From the NCBI GenBank assembly GCA_025808555.1, contig CP075526.1:1912712-1976711 (forward strand): DNA of 64,000 bases, written 5' to 3'. Shown in pieces: positions 49,764 through 57,969 of this stretch. How positions within the stretch are numbered: the first letter of the stretch is position 1; every line of letters starts with the position of its first letter. The position numbers and the translations under genes were made by a program. The stretch comes from Anaerolineales bacterium. GTDB lineage: Bacteria > Chloroflexota > Anaerolineae > Anaerolineales > UBA11579. The notes beneath the pieces were generated by a model. It searched no databases, was not told the origin of the DNA, and worked only from the letters and a program-made list of their open reading frames with translations.

Positions 49764-50147
49764 CTATTCGATGAAGATCTCTACGTGTTGGCCGTCTTCC
49801 TCGTCTTCAATGTCCACCACTTTCCCGATGGCCCCGCTGCGGATGGCGCTCATGATGTCGGCCTGGGCCACCTCGGGCACAAAGTTGGAGGCGATGTTGA
49901 TGCCGGCGTCCACCAGCGAGAGCGGCAAACTGACGCTCACCTTGGCCTTGCCGGTGTTCATATCGGTTACGCGCACCCGCAGGTTGCGGGCTTCTTCGCC
50001 TGGGGCGGGGGTGCGGCCCATGGCGGCCGGCGGGCGACCGCCCGCGCTGCGGTTCAGCGCTTCCAGTAATTTTGCGCCGTCCTCGGGGCTGATCTTCTCA
50101 TCCCGGATCATTTGCAGGATCTTGATGCGTTCTTCGCTGCTAGCCAT
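49764..50147 (-). CDS. SHOCT-like (YvlB/LiaX N-terminal-like) domain protein
   Basis: A 127-residue soluble protein. Residues 5-30 form a helical hairpin module (ERIKILQMIRDEKISPEDGA...), the same module found in the three preceding genes. The rest (about 52-127) is an alpha+beta domain (LRVRVTDMNTGKAKVSVSLP, then VVDIEDEEDGQHVEIFIE) that resembles the C-terminal domain seen in other members of this operon. It is the last gene of a five-gene unit, three bases after the preceding stop. The biochemical function is unknown; related modules belong to envelope-stress proteins in Firmicutes. Confidence 0.78.
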   Translation of the reverse strand: MASSEERIKILQMIRDEKISPEDGAKLLEALNRSAGGRPPAAMGRTPAPGEEARNLRVRVTDMNTGKAKVSVSLPLSLVDAGINIASNFVPEVAQADIMSAIRSGAIGKVVDIEDEEDGQHVEIFIE

Positions 50148-50150
50148 GGT

Positions 50151-50786
50151 TTAGCCCTCGTTTCCGTTTGATTTCTTGTCATCCCGGTTGATCACCAGCC
50201 ATGCATCCCCGCGTTTGGCGAAGCGCTCAATAATGCTCAGCGGCAGGGGCAGGCTGATGAATACGTTGCGGTTGCCCTCTTTGCGTGAGCGCACGTTCAG
50301 CTGCATCCAATCGCCATTGCGGGCGGCCCAGCCAAGCGCCAGGGCCGCCAGGCCCACCGCGAACGGAAACCATAGACAAAAGAACCCGAAGGTCAGCCCG
50401 CTGCGCTGCAGGATCATGCCCATCCACAGGGCCGCCAACAGGGTGACGGATAGGCCGGCGATGAACAGGAAGCTGCCCATGACGCTGTTGCGCTTGATAG
50501 GCGTGAAGCTGACGAAGTCGTCCGCTTCTGCATCCTGCTGCCGGCTCTCGCCGCGGCTCTGTTGGCGGCCGCGGTTTTTGCCGCCAGCCTGCTTGAGCAG
50601 TTCCTCGGCCGCATCGTCTGCGCTAAGGGTGCCGGCTTCCACCTGCTCCAGGATGCTCATGCGAGTGGGCGGAGCCGGGCGGGGAATATCCATCAGGCCG
50701 GAGAGCATTTTCTCGGCATCCGCCGGGCTGATCTCGCCGCGCTCCAGCTTTTGCAGAATTTCCATCCGTTCGCGTGAATTAGGCAT
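50151..50786 (-). CDS. Membrane protein with two SHOCT-like modules
   Basis: A 211-residue protein. Two consecutive helical modules occupy residues 4-30 (ERMEILQKLERGEISPADAE...) and 41-66 (TRMSILEQVEAGTLSADDAA...). A Gln/Arg-rich linker follows, then two membrane helices (about 103-125 and 132-153). The C-terminal cytoplasmic domain (LNVRSRKEGNRNVFISLPLP...) resembles that of the next gene. It starts inside the end of the DUF4097 gene (eight-base overlap), so it is translationally coupled. Confidence 0.75.
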   Translation of the reverse strand: MPNSRERMEILQKLERGEISPADAEKMLSGLMDIPRPAPPTRMSILEQVEAGTLSADDAAEELLKQAGGKNRGRQQSRGESRQQDAEADDFVSFTPIKRNSVMGSFLFIAGLSVTLLAALWMGMILQRSGLTFGFFCLWFPFAVGLAALALGWAARNGDWMQLNVRSRKEGNRNVFISLPLPLSIIERFAKRGDAWLVINRDDKKSNGNEG

Positions 50787-52041
50787 CGCGGTCCTCGGGC
50801 AGGTCAGGGGCCTGCGGGGCTACCGGCGGGGTGGGCGGTGTTGGCGGCGTAGGCGGTGTTGGCGGCGTGGGCGGTGTCGGTGCAACCGGGGCAGCAGGCT
50901 GGCGGCCTTCGATCGTGTTCAGCAGCATCTCGGCCTGCGCCACGCTGATCTTGTTGTCCTGCACCATTTGCAGGATCATCATGCGTTCCTGCTCGCTGAT
51001 CGGCGCAGCTTTCTTCGGCTGCACGATCACTGGGCCGCGGGCATTGCGCACCACCACCCGGCTGTTGATGCGGCGCTGCGCTTCATCAATGCGGCGCTGG
51101 GCGCGGCGTGCAGCCCGGTCGGTGGTGTTGCGCAGGCGGTTCTGCAGATCGCGCAGTTGCTGGTTCACATTCTCCATCTGAGCATCGATCTGGGCGCTGA
51201 CCTGGTCAGTGATCTCGCCAGCCAGGCCGGCGTTGACTTCGATCATGTCCAGATCCAGGTCAAGATCAATATCCAGGTCTTCAAGGCCATCCTCGCCGCC
51301 GCGGCTGCGGAAATCCACAAGGCCGATGGCCTTCAGGTGAATTGCACGGCCGCCATCACCCAGGGTGAATTGATGGCTTTCGGCCTGGATGTGGTTTTTG
51401 CCGCTGGGGGTGTTCAGATGAATGCTGTTGCCGGCGCTTTCCAGTTGCACATCGGCATCACCCGAGTCGGATAGCTTGCAGAATACGTTGCCGCCAGCCT
51501 CCACGTGCACATCGCCGCTGTCAGAGTCCAGGCGCAGGTCGGCGTTGCCGTCTACGTTGGCGGTCACATCGCCTTCGATGTTGCGCAGCGAGAGATTGCC
51601 ATGCACCGAGCTAACCCGCAGGTCGCCATCCACATTCCGTACGGTGGTATTGCCAGAAACCTCGTCTGCGCTCAGGCTGCCCTCAATGTTGCGGGCTGTC
51701 AGATCGCCGGAGACATTGTCTACTTTGGTGTCGCCGGTGCTGCGCAGGGTCAGCGAGCCGGAGACGTTGTTGATGTATACGGTGCTCTCCAGGTTCTGGA
51801 TGTAAACGTCACGCGTCACATCCTCCACCGTCAGCGTGCTGCCGCTGGGGACGCGGATCACACAGTCATTGGTGGCGCTTAGGGTCACGCTGTCCGGCGT
51901 GCTGTTGACCTGAACATCCTGCTCGCTGCGCACATCAATGCGTACCCGCTCTTCATCCCAGCCGCGCACCTGCAGGGAGCCCTGCACGCTTTCGACGGTG
52001 ATCATCGGGGAGTCGTTGCTGCCAAGTTCCATCCGTGCCAT
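50779..52041 (-). CDS. DUF4097 beta-helix protein with C-terminal SHOCT-like module and Pro-Thr repeats
   Basis: A 420-residue protein. Residues 10-225 form a repetitive beta-solenoid of the DUF4097/adhesin-like type (repeats such as VSGDLTARNIEGSLSADEVS and VHGNLSLRNIEGDVTANVDG). An acidic stretch (EDLDIDLDLDLD), a coiled coil (about 280-330; MENVNQQLRDLQNRLRN) and one helical module (ERMMILQMVQDNKISVAQAE...) near 356-381 follow. The tail has seven Pro-Thr-Pro units. It has no signal peptide or membrane helix. YvlB and LiaX of Firmicutes combine the same two domain types and act in envelope stress, which is the closest functional hint. Confidence 0.82.
   Translation of the reverse strand: MARMELGSNDSPMITVESVQGSLQVRGWDEERVRIDVRSEQDVQVNSTPDSVTLSATNDCVIRVPSGSTLTVEDVTRDVYIQNLESTVYINNVSGSLTLRSTGDTKVDNVSGDLTARNIEGSLSADEVSGNTTVRNVDGDLRVSSVHGNLSLRNIEGDVTANVDGNADLRLDSDSGDVHVEAGGNVFCKLSDSGDADVQLESAGNSIHLNTPSGKNHIQAESHQFTLGDGGRAIHLKAIGLVDFRSRGGEDGLEDLDIDLDLDLDMIEVNAGLAGEITDQVSAQIDAQMENVNQQLRDLQNRLRNTTDRAARRAQRRIDEAQRRINSRVVVRNARGPVIVQPKKAAPISEQERMMILQMVQDNKISVAQAEMLLNTIEGRQPAAPVAPTPPTPPTPPTPPTPPTPPVAPQAPDLPEDRDA
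50831..50878. repeat. Tandem 9-bp-type repeat coding for Pro-Thr-Pro
   Basis: Short GGCGGTGTT/GGCGGCGTA-type units repeat within the 3' part of the DUF4097 gene. On the coding strand they give a run of Pro-Thr-Pro. Copy number may vary between strains. Confidence 0.75.
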
Positions 52042-52043
52042 AG

Positions 52044-52430
52044 CTAGTTTCCTTCTTCCTCTTGAATTAGGCGTAATGCCTCTTCATAGCTGATCTTGCC
52101 GCGTTCCAGGTCATCCACAATCCGTTTGCGTTCGTCCTCGCTGAGCCCGGCGAACTCATCTTCACCCGGCTCAAAGCCGAGGGCGCGGATGACTTCCATC
52201 AGGCGGTTGCGGATGGTGGGGTAGGAGAGACTGAGATCGGCCTCCATGCGGGTGATCTTGCCCTCATTGCGCACGAACAGCTCAACGAAGGCGAGTTGCT
52301 CTTCGCTGAGCTGGCTGAAGGGAGCGCTGGCGAAGCGCCCCTGCAGGGTCGTGTCGCACTCGCGGCAGCGCAAGCTGGTCAGGACCAGCTTGCCGCTGCA
52401 CACGGGGCAAGCATTCGGTGCGTGGTGCAT
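52044..52430 (-). CDS. DUF2089-family Zn-ribbon/helix-turn-helix regulator with SHOCT-like module
   Basis: A 128-residue protein. An N-terminal zinc ribbon (CPVC...CREC, about residues 8-26) precedes a DNA-binding-like domain typical of DUF2089 (LSEEQLAFVELFVRNEGKIT, then LSYPTIRNRLMEVIRALGF). The C-terminal 30 residues (ERKRIVDDLERGKISYEEAL...) are the same helical module carried by the downstream proteins. It is probably the regulator of its own operon. The start is the ATG giving MHHAPNACPVC; the longer frame overlaps the upstream gene out of phase. Confidence 0.85.
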   Translation of the reverse strand: MHHAPNACPVCSGKLVLTSLRCRECDTTLQGRFASAPFSQLSEEQLAFVELFVRNEGKITRMEADLSLSYPTIRNRLMEVIRALGFEPGEDEFAGLSEDERKRIVDDLERGKISYEEALRLIQEEEGN

Positions 52431-52437
52431 GGCCGTC

Positions 52438-52707
52438 TTAGCTGGCCACGCCGCCGTTGGCGGCCTGCATGGCGCTGCCGTGCGGCAGCTGCACCGGGGT
52501 GGTGGGGCGGGCCAGCTTGCGGGGCTTGATCCACGCACCCAGCGAGAACAGGGCGGCGGCAGCCTCGCTGCGCAGCTGGTCTACCACGCTGCTGGCGACG
52601 ACGTAGTGCTGGCCCTCGGCCAGGGTGTGACCCTGAGCCTGCTGGGCGGCGATACGTGCGGCCTCGCCGGCGGGGGTGTGACTGGTGCTATGAAAATTGC
52701 TATACAT
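52438..52707 (-). CDS. Small protein of unknown function, first gene of the DUF4097 operon
   Basis: An 89-residue, Ala-rich soluble protein (AGEAARIAAQQAQGHTLAEG, then SSVVDQLRSEAAAALFSLG) with a Pro/Gln-rich C-terminus. It is unrecognised. A perfect AGGAGG eight bases before the ATG and the strong promoter upstream show that it is expressed as the first gene of the operon. It ends seven bases before the DUF2089 start. Confidence 0.72.
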   Translation of the reverse strand: MYSNFHSTSHTPAGEAARIAAQQAQGHTLAEGQHYVVASSVVDQLRSEAAAALFSLGAWIKPRKLARPTTPVQLPHGSAMQAANGGVAS

Positions 52708-52771
52708 GATGCCTCCTAAAACCTAAAACGAACCTTATAAATCCTTATTTTTGCTTGCTCAATCATGCAGA

Positions 52772-52799
52772 AGTATACAGAATTATTTGAATTTGTCAA
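52772..52799 (-). promoter_or_regulatory. Strong promoter of the DUF2089-DUF4097 operon
   Basis: On the minus strand TTGACA (52799-52794), 16-base spacer, TATACT (52777-52772). The leader of about 58 bases is AT-rich and ends with AGGAGG. Confidence 0.82.
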
Positions 52800-52891
52800 G
52801 CATTTTGCTTAGAAATACTTAAACTGGCCTAAAGATCCTTCAAAAATGCCTTTTAACAACGTATTTTTGCGTAAGTCTAGTGCTCGAGGGA

Positions 52892-53310
52892 GCATGTAGG
52901 GGCGTACGCGCCCATGCAGCGTAGCATGCTGCGTCCGCATCCATACCCATGTGCATCCAGAGCGCAGCGTGGGATCCTTGCTACGCGTATCAATCGCACG
53001 CGCTGCATAGAAGACATGCCAGCAAAGTTCCATCGCTGGCCCGGCCTCTGCGACCGGGTGTTGGCTTATCCACCCGCTCAGGATGAACGCGGCCGTAGGG
53101 GCGGGTTTCAAACCCGCCCTCCATGCGAAAAGGTTCGCGCAGCAAACACGGCTGCCTTGACGCCAAGTCCCAATCTGCTCGCATCCGTCAAAACTGCGCT
53201 ATACCCACCGCATGAAAAAGACCATGAATCCCATACTCGCCGCCCGCTGGGCTGCCAACTCGCGCAAGCTAGCCACCTTTACCAGCCATCTAGGTCGGAG
53301 CGATAGTGCA
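52892..53310. repeat. Gene-free stretch with REP-like palindromic repeats
   Basis: No convincing gene lies between 52800 and 53493. It contains GCATG-tag-GGGCG-tacg-CGCCC-ATGC (52892-52917). It also contains GGGCGGGTTT-c-AAACCCGCCC (53099-53119, preceded by GTAG), and a CATCC...GAGCGCAGCG...GGATCCTTG string (52954-52980). These are of the short interspersed palindrome type common in environmental genomes. A similar string, GTCATTCCGAACCGAGCG, recurs after the YgfZ-like gene. From 53310 to 53490 the sequence is AT-rich with no feature I can name. Confidence 0.6.
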
Positions 53311-53493
53311 GGTTAAAAGAATTAAAACAATTAATACATTAAGTACATTTACCGTAAGGGTCGGCTAGCTCACCGCCACAGATCAAGGCAAATGTTTTAA
53401 CTTCAGATGCAAACTTGGGGGCACACACAAATGAACATGATGATGATTAAAAGTTTTCCGCCCATCGCTGCCATGGGCGCAACCCGGCACGGA

Positions 53494-54423
53494 TCAGCGG
53501 ATGGTGGCGGGATGGCCGTTGGCGGTCACCTGGTCGCCGGCGGTAAAAGGCTTGCGCAGTACCGCCAACGCCATCGGCCCGTGGGCGGGCGAGACCGCCG
53601 CCGAGCTGACCTGGCCGATGGTACGGCCATCCAGGCTGACGCTCTCGCCCGCCGTCAGCGGCTGCTGGCTGCTGAGCTGGGCCAGGGCGCGGGTGACCTT
53701 GTCATAGGTCACCTGGCGGGCCAGCACTTCCTGCCCGGTGTAGCAGCCCTTGGTATCGGATACATAGCGGCCCAGCCCGATCTCAAAGGGCGTATATGCG
53801 TCGGTGAATTCTGGTGCGCCGGGGCGGCCGGCCTCGATGCGCAGCAGCTCACGTGTCTCAAGATCCAGTTCGGGCAACGAGGCCCACTCGGTGGGCAGGG
53901 ACAGCCCATCCGGCAGCAGCAGGCGCAGGCAGCCTTCGTCTTGGATGGCATAGAGGGTGTGCTCCTGCCAAGTGGCGGTGACCACCTCGTCCAGTGTGCT
54001 CGGCTGGCTTGCGAAGCCAAGGCTGGCCAATGCGCCGCTCACTTGCGGCCCGTAAAGCTCGATCTGGGTCCAGGCCGCGCTGGCGTCTTCGATGGTCACC
54101 TGATCGTTGAAGAAAAGGTGGCGCTTGAAATAGGCGGCCAACCCCGGCGCATGGCCGGGCTGGGTGAGCAGCAGAATATGTTCATCCTGCTGCAAGAGGG
54201 TGAAGACTTCCAGAATGCGGGCGCTGGGGTTGGTCAGCACGCTGGGCACGGCGCGCTGCGGGCTGAGCAGGCCGACATCGTTGGTGGTCTGGCGCTGCAA
54301 GTAGTCTACGCGGGTGGCGCCACTCAGGCGCAGCACGCCCGGCTGCGTCACGCGGTGCCAGGCCGCGGTCTGGGTGGCGGCCTGGTAGCTGGTAGTGGTG
54401 GCAGCAGGGGCGGGCGTGCTCAT
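53494..54423 (-). CDS. ygfZ: Folate-binding YgfZ/GcvT-like protein
   Basis: A 309-residue protein of the GcvT superfamily. The diagnostic YgfZ signature KGCYTGQEVLARQ (about 226-238) is present, with the N-terminal LRLSGATRVDYLQRQTTNDV typical of the fold. YgfZ/IBA57 proteins assist maturation or repair of certain 4Fe-4S enzymes using tetrahydrofolate. The start is ATG 54423; a TTG directly before it is less likely. It is a single gene facing away from trxB, with a short interspersed repeat between them. Confidence 0.9.
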   Translation of the reverse strand: MSTPAPAATTTSYQAATQTAAWHRVTQPGVLRLSGATRVDYLQRQTTNDVGLLSPQRAVPSVLTNPSARILEVFTLLQQDEHILLLTQPGHAPGLAAYFKRHLFFNDQVTIEDASAAWTQIELYGPQVSGALASLGFASQPSTLDEVVTATWQEHTLYAIQDEGCLRLLLPDGLSLPTEWASLPELDLETRELLRIEAGRPGAPEFTDAYTPFEIGLGRYVSDTKGCYTGQEVLARQVTYDKVTRALAQLSSQQPLTAGESVSLDGRTIGQVSSAAVSPAHGPMALAVLRKPFTAGDQVTANGHPATIR

Positions 54424-54450
54424 CAAGTGATTTTACCTGCCTGGAGCAGT

Positions 54451-54488
54451 GTCATTCCGAACCGAGCGATAGCGAGGGAGGAATCCTT
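54451..54488. repeat. Short interspersed repeat (GTCATTCCGA... type)
   Basis: GTCATTCCGAACCGAGCGAT and the adjoining AGCGAGGGAGGAATCC match the general form of a widespread bacterial interspersed repeat (GTCATTCCGAGCGAAGCGAGGAATC-like). Partial relatives lie at 52954-52980 and 53294-53305. Confidence 0.55.
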
Positions 54489-54565
54489 TAGGTCAAAGAA
54501 AGGGATGATGAACAAGCCTTGTATAATCCATGTAATCTTTCCAAACCTCACAACATCTATACATT

Positions 54566-55519
54566 ATGGAAGCCACACAGACTGACAAACAACTCCCTCA
54601 AGAGCACGTCAAAGTGCTCATTCTCGGTTCCGGCCCAGCCGGGCTGGCCGCGGCCCTTTACACCGCCCGCGCCCAGCTGCAGCCGGTAGTCCTGGCCGGC
54701 CAGGACTACGGCGGCCAGGTCTCCCTCACCCACACGGTTGAAAACTATCCGGGCTTTCCGGATGCAGTAGGCGGCCCTGAGCTAACCGAGCTGTTCCGCA
54801 AGCAGGCCGAGCATTTTGGTGCCAAGACCGTCTTTGATACCGCCGTCAAGGTGGACCTGAGCCAGCGCCCCTTCAAAGTCACTACCTACGCCACCGAATA
54901 CCTGGCCGAGACGCTCATTATCGGCACCGGGGCTACCCCGCGCCATTTGCAGGTGCCGGGTGAGGTTGAGTTCACAGGTCGCGGCGTCTCGTATTGCGGC
55001 ACTTGTGACGGCTTCTTCTTTAAAGACAAAGACATTGTGGTTGTCGGCGGCGGTGACAGCGCCATGGAAGAGGGCGCCTTCCTGACCCGCTTCGCCAACA
55101 ACGTCACCGTCATTCACCGCCGGGATGATTTCCGCGCCGGTGAACTCCTGCTGCAGCGCGCCAAGGACAACCCCAAGATGAAATTCCTCACCAATACGGT
55201 GGTGAACAAGATCGAGGGCAACGGCACGGTGCAAACGGTCGAGCTGGAGAATGTGGAAACCGGCGAGAAGTTGCCCTTCACCACCGATGGCGTGTTCATT
55301 TTCATCGGCCATACGCCGAACACGCAGTTGTTCCAAGGCCAGCTGGAAATGGACGCGGGCGGCTACCTGGTAGCCAACCGCTACATGGAAACCAGCGTGC
55401 CCGGCGTCTTTGCCGCCGGCGAAGTGGCCGACCCGCACTTTCGCCAGGTGATCACCTCGGCTGGCATGGGCGCCGCCGCCGGCATCCAGGCCACCCGCTT
55501 CCTGGAGGCCAACGAATAA
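54566..55519 (+). CDS. trxB: Thioredoxin reductase
   Basis: FAD/NADPH flavoprotein of 317 residues that reduces thioredoxin. It has the FAD motif LGSGPAGLAAALYTAR (20-35), the redox pair C144-GT-C147 (SYCGTCDG), the NADPH motif VVGGGDSAMEEG, and the C-terminal FAD motif VFAAGEVADPHFRQV. No thioredoxin gene is adjacent. TATAAT at 54522 is a likely -10 box, leaving about 30 bases of leader without a clear ribosome-binding site. Confidence 0.95.
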   Translation: MEATQTDKQLPQEHVKVLILGSGPAGLAAALYTARAQLQPVVLAGQDYGGQVSLTHTVENYPGFPDAVGGPELTELFRKQAEHFGAKTVFDTAVKVDLSQRPFKVTTYATEYLAETLIIGTGATPRHLQVPGEVEFTGRGVSYCGTCDGFFFKDKDIVVVGGGDSAMEEGAFLTRFANNVTVIHRRDDFRAGELLLQRAKDNPKMKFLTNTVVNKIEGNGTVQTVELENVETGEKLPFTTDGVFIFIGHTPNTQLFQGQLEMDAGGYLVANRYMETSVPGVFAAGEVADPHFRQVITSAGMGAAAGIQATRFLEANE

Positions 55520-55549
55520 GCAGGCTGGCGCTGCACAGATGCACAAGGT

Positions 55550-55580
55550 ACAAGCGTCCTCAAATTTTGAGGACGCTTGT
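55550..55580 (+). terminator. Inverted repeat after trxB, possible terminator
   Basis: Fifteen-base perfect arms ACAAGCGTCCTCAAA / TTTGAGGACGCTTGT with a one-base loop, 30 bases after the trxB stop. The T-run is missing (GTTGC follows), so termination efficiency is uncertain. Confidence 0.6.
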
Positions 55581-55607
55581 GTTGCTGGGTATCGATAAGC
55601 CTGGATA

Positions 55608-55629
55608 GGGGCGGTGATATAATCGCCCC
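55608..55629 (+). promoter_or_regulatory. mdh: mdh promoter -10 box within an inverted repeat
   Basis: TATAAT (55618-55623) is enclosed by GGGGCG and CGCCCC arms. A protein binding this dyad would cover the -10 box. No clear -35 is visible. The leader of about 40 bases carries GGAG before the mdh ATG. Confidence 0.55.
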
Positions 55630-55670
55630 GTTGTATCAAAAAACATTATTCCCTCTAAGCGGAGAAGTGA

Positions 55671-56597
55671 ATGTCGCACAAGATCACCATCGTAGGCGCG
55701 GGCATGACCGGAGCCACCGCCGCCCACTGGCTCGCCGAGCGTGAGCTGGCCCAGCTTGCACTAATTGACGTCGTCGAGGGCATGCCGCAGGGCAAAGCCC
55801 TCGATTTGTTCCAGGCCATGCCGGTCATCGGCAAGGATGTCAAGATCGAAGGCAGCAACGACTATGCCGCCAGCGAAGGTTCTGACATTGTGGTCATCAC
55901 TGCTGGTCTGCCGCGTAAGCCGGGCATGAGCCGCGACGACCTGCTGGCCACCAATGCCGACATCGTCAAGAAAGCCACTGAAGAGACCCTCAAGCGTTCC
56001 CCCAACGCCATCTACATCATCCTCACCAACCCGCTGGATGCCATGTGCTACGTGGCAATGAAGGCCGGCGGTCTGCCGCGCGAGCGCGTGATCGGCCAGG
56101 CCGGCATCCTCGACTCGGCCCGCATGCGCGCCTTTGTAGCCATGGAGCTGGGCGTGAGCGTGGAGAACATCTTCTGCTACGTGCTGGGCGGCCACGGCGA
56201 CAGCATGGTGCCGCTCACCCGCCACTCCAACGTGGCCGGTGTGCCGCTCAACGAGACCATGCCAGCGGACCGCTTGGCGGCCATCGTCGACCGCACTCGC
56301 AAGGGCGGCGGCGAGATCGTGGCCCTGCTGAAGCAGGGCAGCGCCTTCTACGCACCCTCGGTGGCGGTTGCCCAAATGGCCGAGGCCATTTTGAAGGACA
56401 AGCAACTGATTGCCCCGTGCGCAGTATGGATGAACGGCGAGTACGGGCTGAAAGACATCTTCTTTGGCGTACCGGCCCAGCTTGGCCGCAAGGGCCTGGA
56501 GAAGGTGATCGAGTACACCTTGAACGACGAAGAGAAAGCAATGCTGGATAACTCTGCCGCTGAAGTGCGTGAGCTGACCGCCGCACTGAAGCTGTAA
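55671..56597 (+). CDS. mdh: Malate dehydrogenase
   Basis: NAD-dependent enzyme of 308 residues interconverting malate and oxaloacetate. It belongs to the LDH-like MDH group: dinucleotide motif GAGMTGATAA (9-18), Asp38 in ALIDVVEG (NAD preference), the substrate loop LPRKPGMSRDDLL with the two Arg, ILTNPLDAM, and catalytic His in VLGGHGDSMVPL. It is 18 bases upstream of gltA, so the two TCA-cycle genes form an operon. Confidence 0.96.
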   Translation: MSHKITIVGAGMTGATAAHWLAERELAQLALIDVVEGMPQGKALDLFQAMPVIGKDVKIEGSNDYAASEGSDIVVITAGLPRKPGMSRDDLLATNADIVKKATEETLKRSPNAIYIILTNPLDAMCYVAMKAGGLPRERVIGQAGILDSARMRAFVAMELGVSVENIFCYVLGGHGDSMVPLTRHSNVAGVPLNETMPADRLAAIVDRTRKGGGEIVALLKQGSAFYAPSVAVAQMAEAILKDKQLIAPCAVWMNGEYGLKDIFFGVPAQLGRKGLEKVIEYTLNDEEKAMLDNSAAEVRELTAALKL

Positions 56598-56615
56598 ACA
56601 CGGATCGGAGCAGGC

Positions 56616-57905
56616 ATGGCAAAAGACACGCTAAGCATCAAAGATAACCGCACCGGGCAGGAGTACGAACTGCCGATCTGGGAAGGCACGATCAAAGCCA
56701 TTGACCTGCGCCAGATTAAAACCGGCCCTGAGGACTTCGGTCTGATGACGTACGACCCGGCCTTCATGAACACAGCCAGCACCAAGAGCGAGATCACCTA
56801 CCTGGATGGCGACAACGGTATCCTGCGTTATCGCGGCTACCCGATCGAGCAACTGGCCGAAAAGTGCACATATTTGGAAGTGGCGTATCTCATCCTGTAC
56901 GGCGAACTGCCCAACAAGGACCAGCTGGCCCAGTGGGTGCACGATATTACGCACCACACCATCATCCACGAGAACATCAAGCACTTCATGCAGAACTTCC
57001 GCTACGACGCCCACCCGATGGGCATGTTCATCGCCACCGTAGCGGCGCTTTCCACCTTCTATCCTGAAGCCAACCAGATCAACGACACCAGCGTGCGCAC
57101 CATCCAGATCCAGCGGTTGATCGCCAAGGTGCCCACCATCGCGGCGTTCTCGTACCGCCACAGCCGCGGGTTGCCGTTCATTTACCCTGACAACAACCTG
57201 AGCTACCCGGGCAACTTCTTGAGCATGATGTTCAAGATGATGGAGCAGAACTACGAGCCCAACCCGGTCCTGGAGCGCGCGCTGGACGTGCTGTTCATTC
57301 TGCACGCAGACCATGAACAGAACTGCAGCACGAATGCAATGCGCGCCATCGGCTCCAGCAAGGTGGACCCGTACTCCGCCATGGCCGGCGCGGCAGCGGC
57401 CCTGTACGGCCCGCTGCACGGCGGCGCCAACGAGGCTGTGCTGCGCATGCTGAGCCAGATCGGCGACGTCAAGAACATTCCCAGCTTTGTTGAAAAAGTG
57501 AAGAAGGGCGAAGGCCGCCTGATGGGTTTCGGCCACCGCGTCTACAAGAACTATGACCCGCGCGCCAAGATCATCAAACAGGTAGCCGAGGACGTCTTCA
57601 AGGTGACCGGCCGCAATGCGCTTCTGGACATCGCCGTCGAGCTGGAGCAGATCGCCCTGAGCGATGAGTATTTCATCTCGCGCAAGCTCTATCCCAATGT
57701 GGACTTCTACTCGGGCATCATCTACCAGGCCATGGGCCTGCCGGTGGCGTTCTTCCCGGTGATGTTCGCCATCCCACGCACCGTGGGATGGCTGGCACAG
57801 TGGCAGGAGATGCTGTTGGACGATGAGCAGAAGATTGCCCGCCCGCGCCAGGTCTACCTGGGCGAGGATCAACGCGACTTTGTGCCGATGAACAAGCGCA
57901 AATAA
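56616..57905 (+). CDS. gltA: Citrate synthase
   Basis: Condenses oxaloacetate and acetyl-CoA to citrate, 429 residues. Catalytic motifs include HADHEQNCST, GPLHGGANEAVL, FGHRVYKNYDPRA and NVDFYSG (catalytic Asp). The length and N-terminal beta segment (MAKDTLSIKDNRTGQEYELP) resemble the hexameric, NADH-sensitive type. It follows mdh in a two-gene operon that supplies its substrate and ends at a strong terminator. Confidence 0.96.
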   Translation: MAKDTLSIKDNRTGQEYELPIWEGTIKAIDLRQIKTGPEDFGLMTYDPAFMNTASTKSEITYLDGDNGILRYRGYPIEQLAEKCTYLEVAYLILYGELPNKDQLAQWVHDITHHTIIHENIKHFMQNFRYDAHPMGMFIATVAALSTFYPEANQINDTSVRTIQIQRLIAKVPTIAAFSYRHSRGLPFIYPDNNLSYPGNFLSMMFKMMEQNYEPNPVLERALDVLFILHADHEQNCSTNAMRAIGSSKVDPYSAMAGAAAALYGPLHGGANEAVLRMLSQIGDVKNIPSFVEKVKKGEGRLMGFGHRVYKNYDPRAKIIKQVAEDVFKVTGRNALLDIAVELEQIALSDEYFISRKLYPNVDFYSGIIYQAMGLPVAFFPVMFAIPRTVGWLAQWQEMLLDDEQKIARPRQVYLGEDQRDFVPMNKRK

Positions 57906-57926
57906 GCTGCCCAGACTACAAAGATA

Positions 57927-57957
57927 AAAAAAGCCCGCTCATTGAGCGGGCTTTTTT
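57927..57957. terminator. Rho-independent terminator, bidirectional
   Basis: Stem AAAAAAGCCCGCTC / GAGCGGGCTTTTTT with an ATT loop, between convergent gltA and the LysM-protein gene. Confidence 0.93.
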
Positions 57958-57969
57958 GTTTTGATGTGA

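Noticed and set aside
52914-53306. A 130-codon plus-strand frame in the repeat region
   Set aside because: It runs through palindromic repeats, lacks a ribosome-binding site and has no protein-like pattern.
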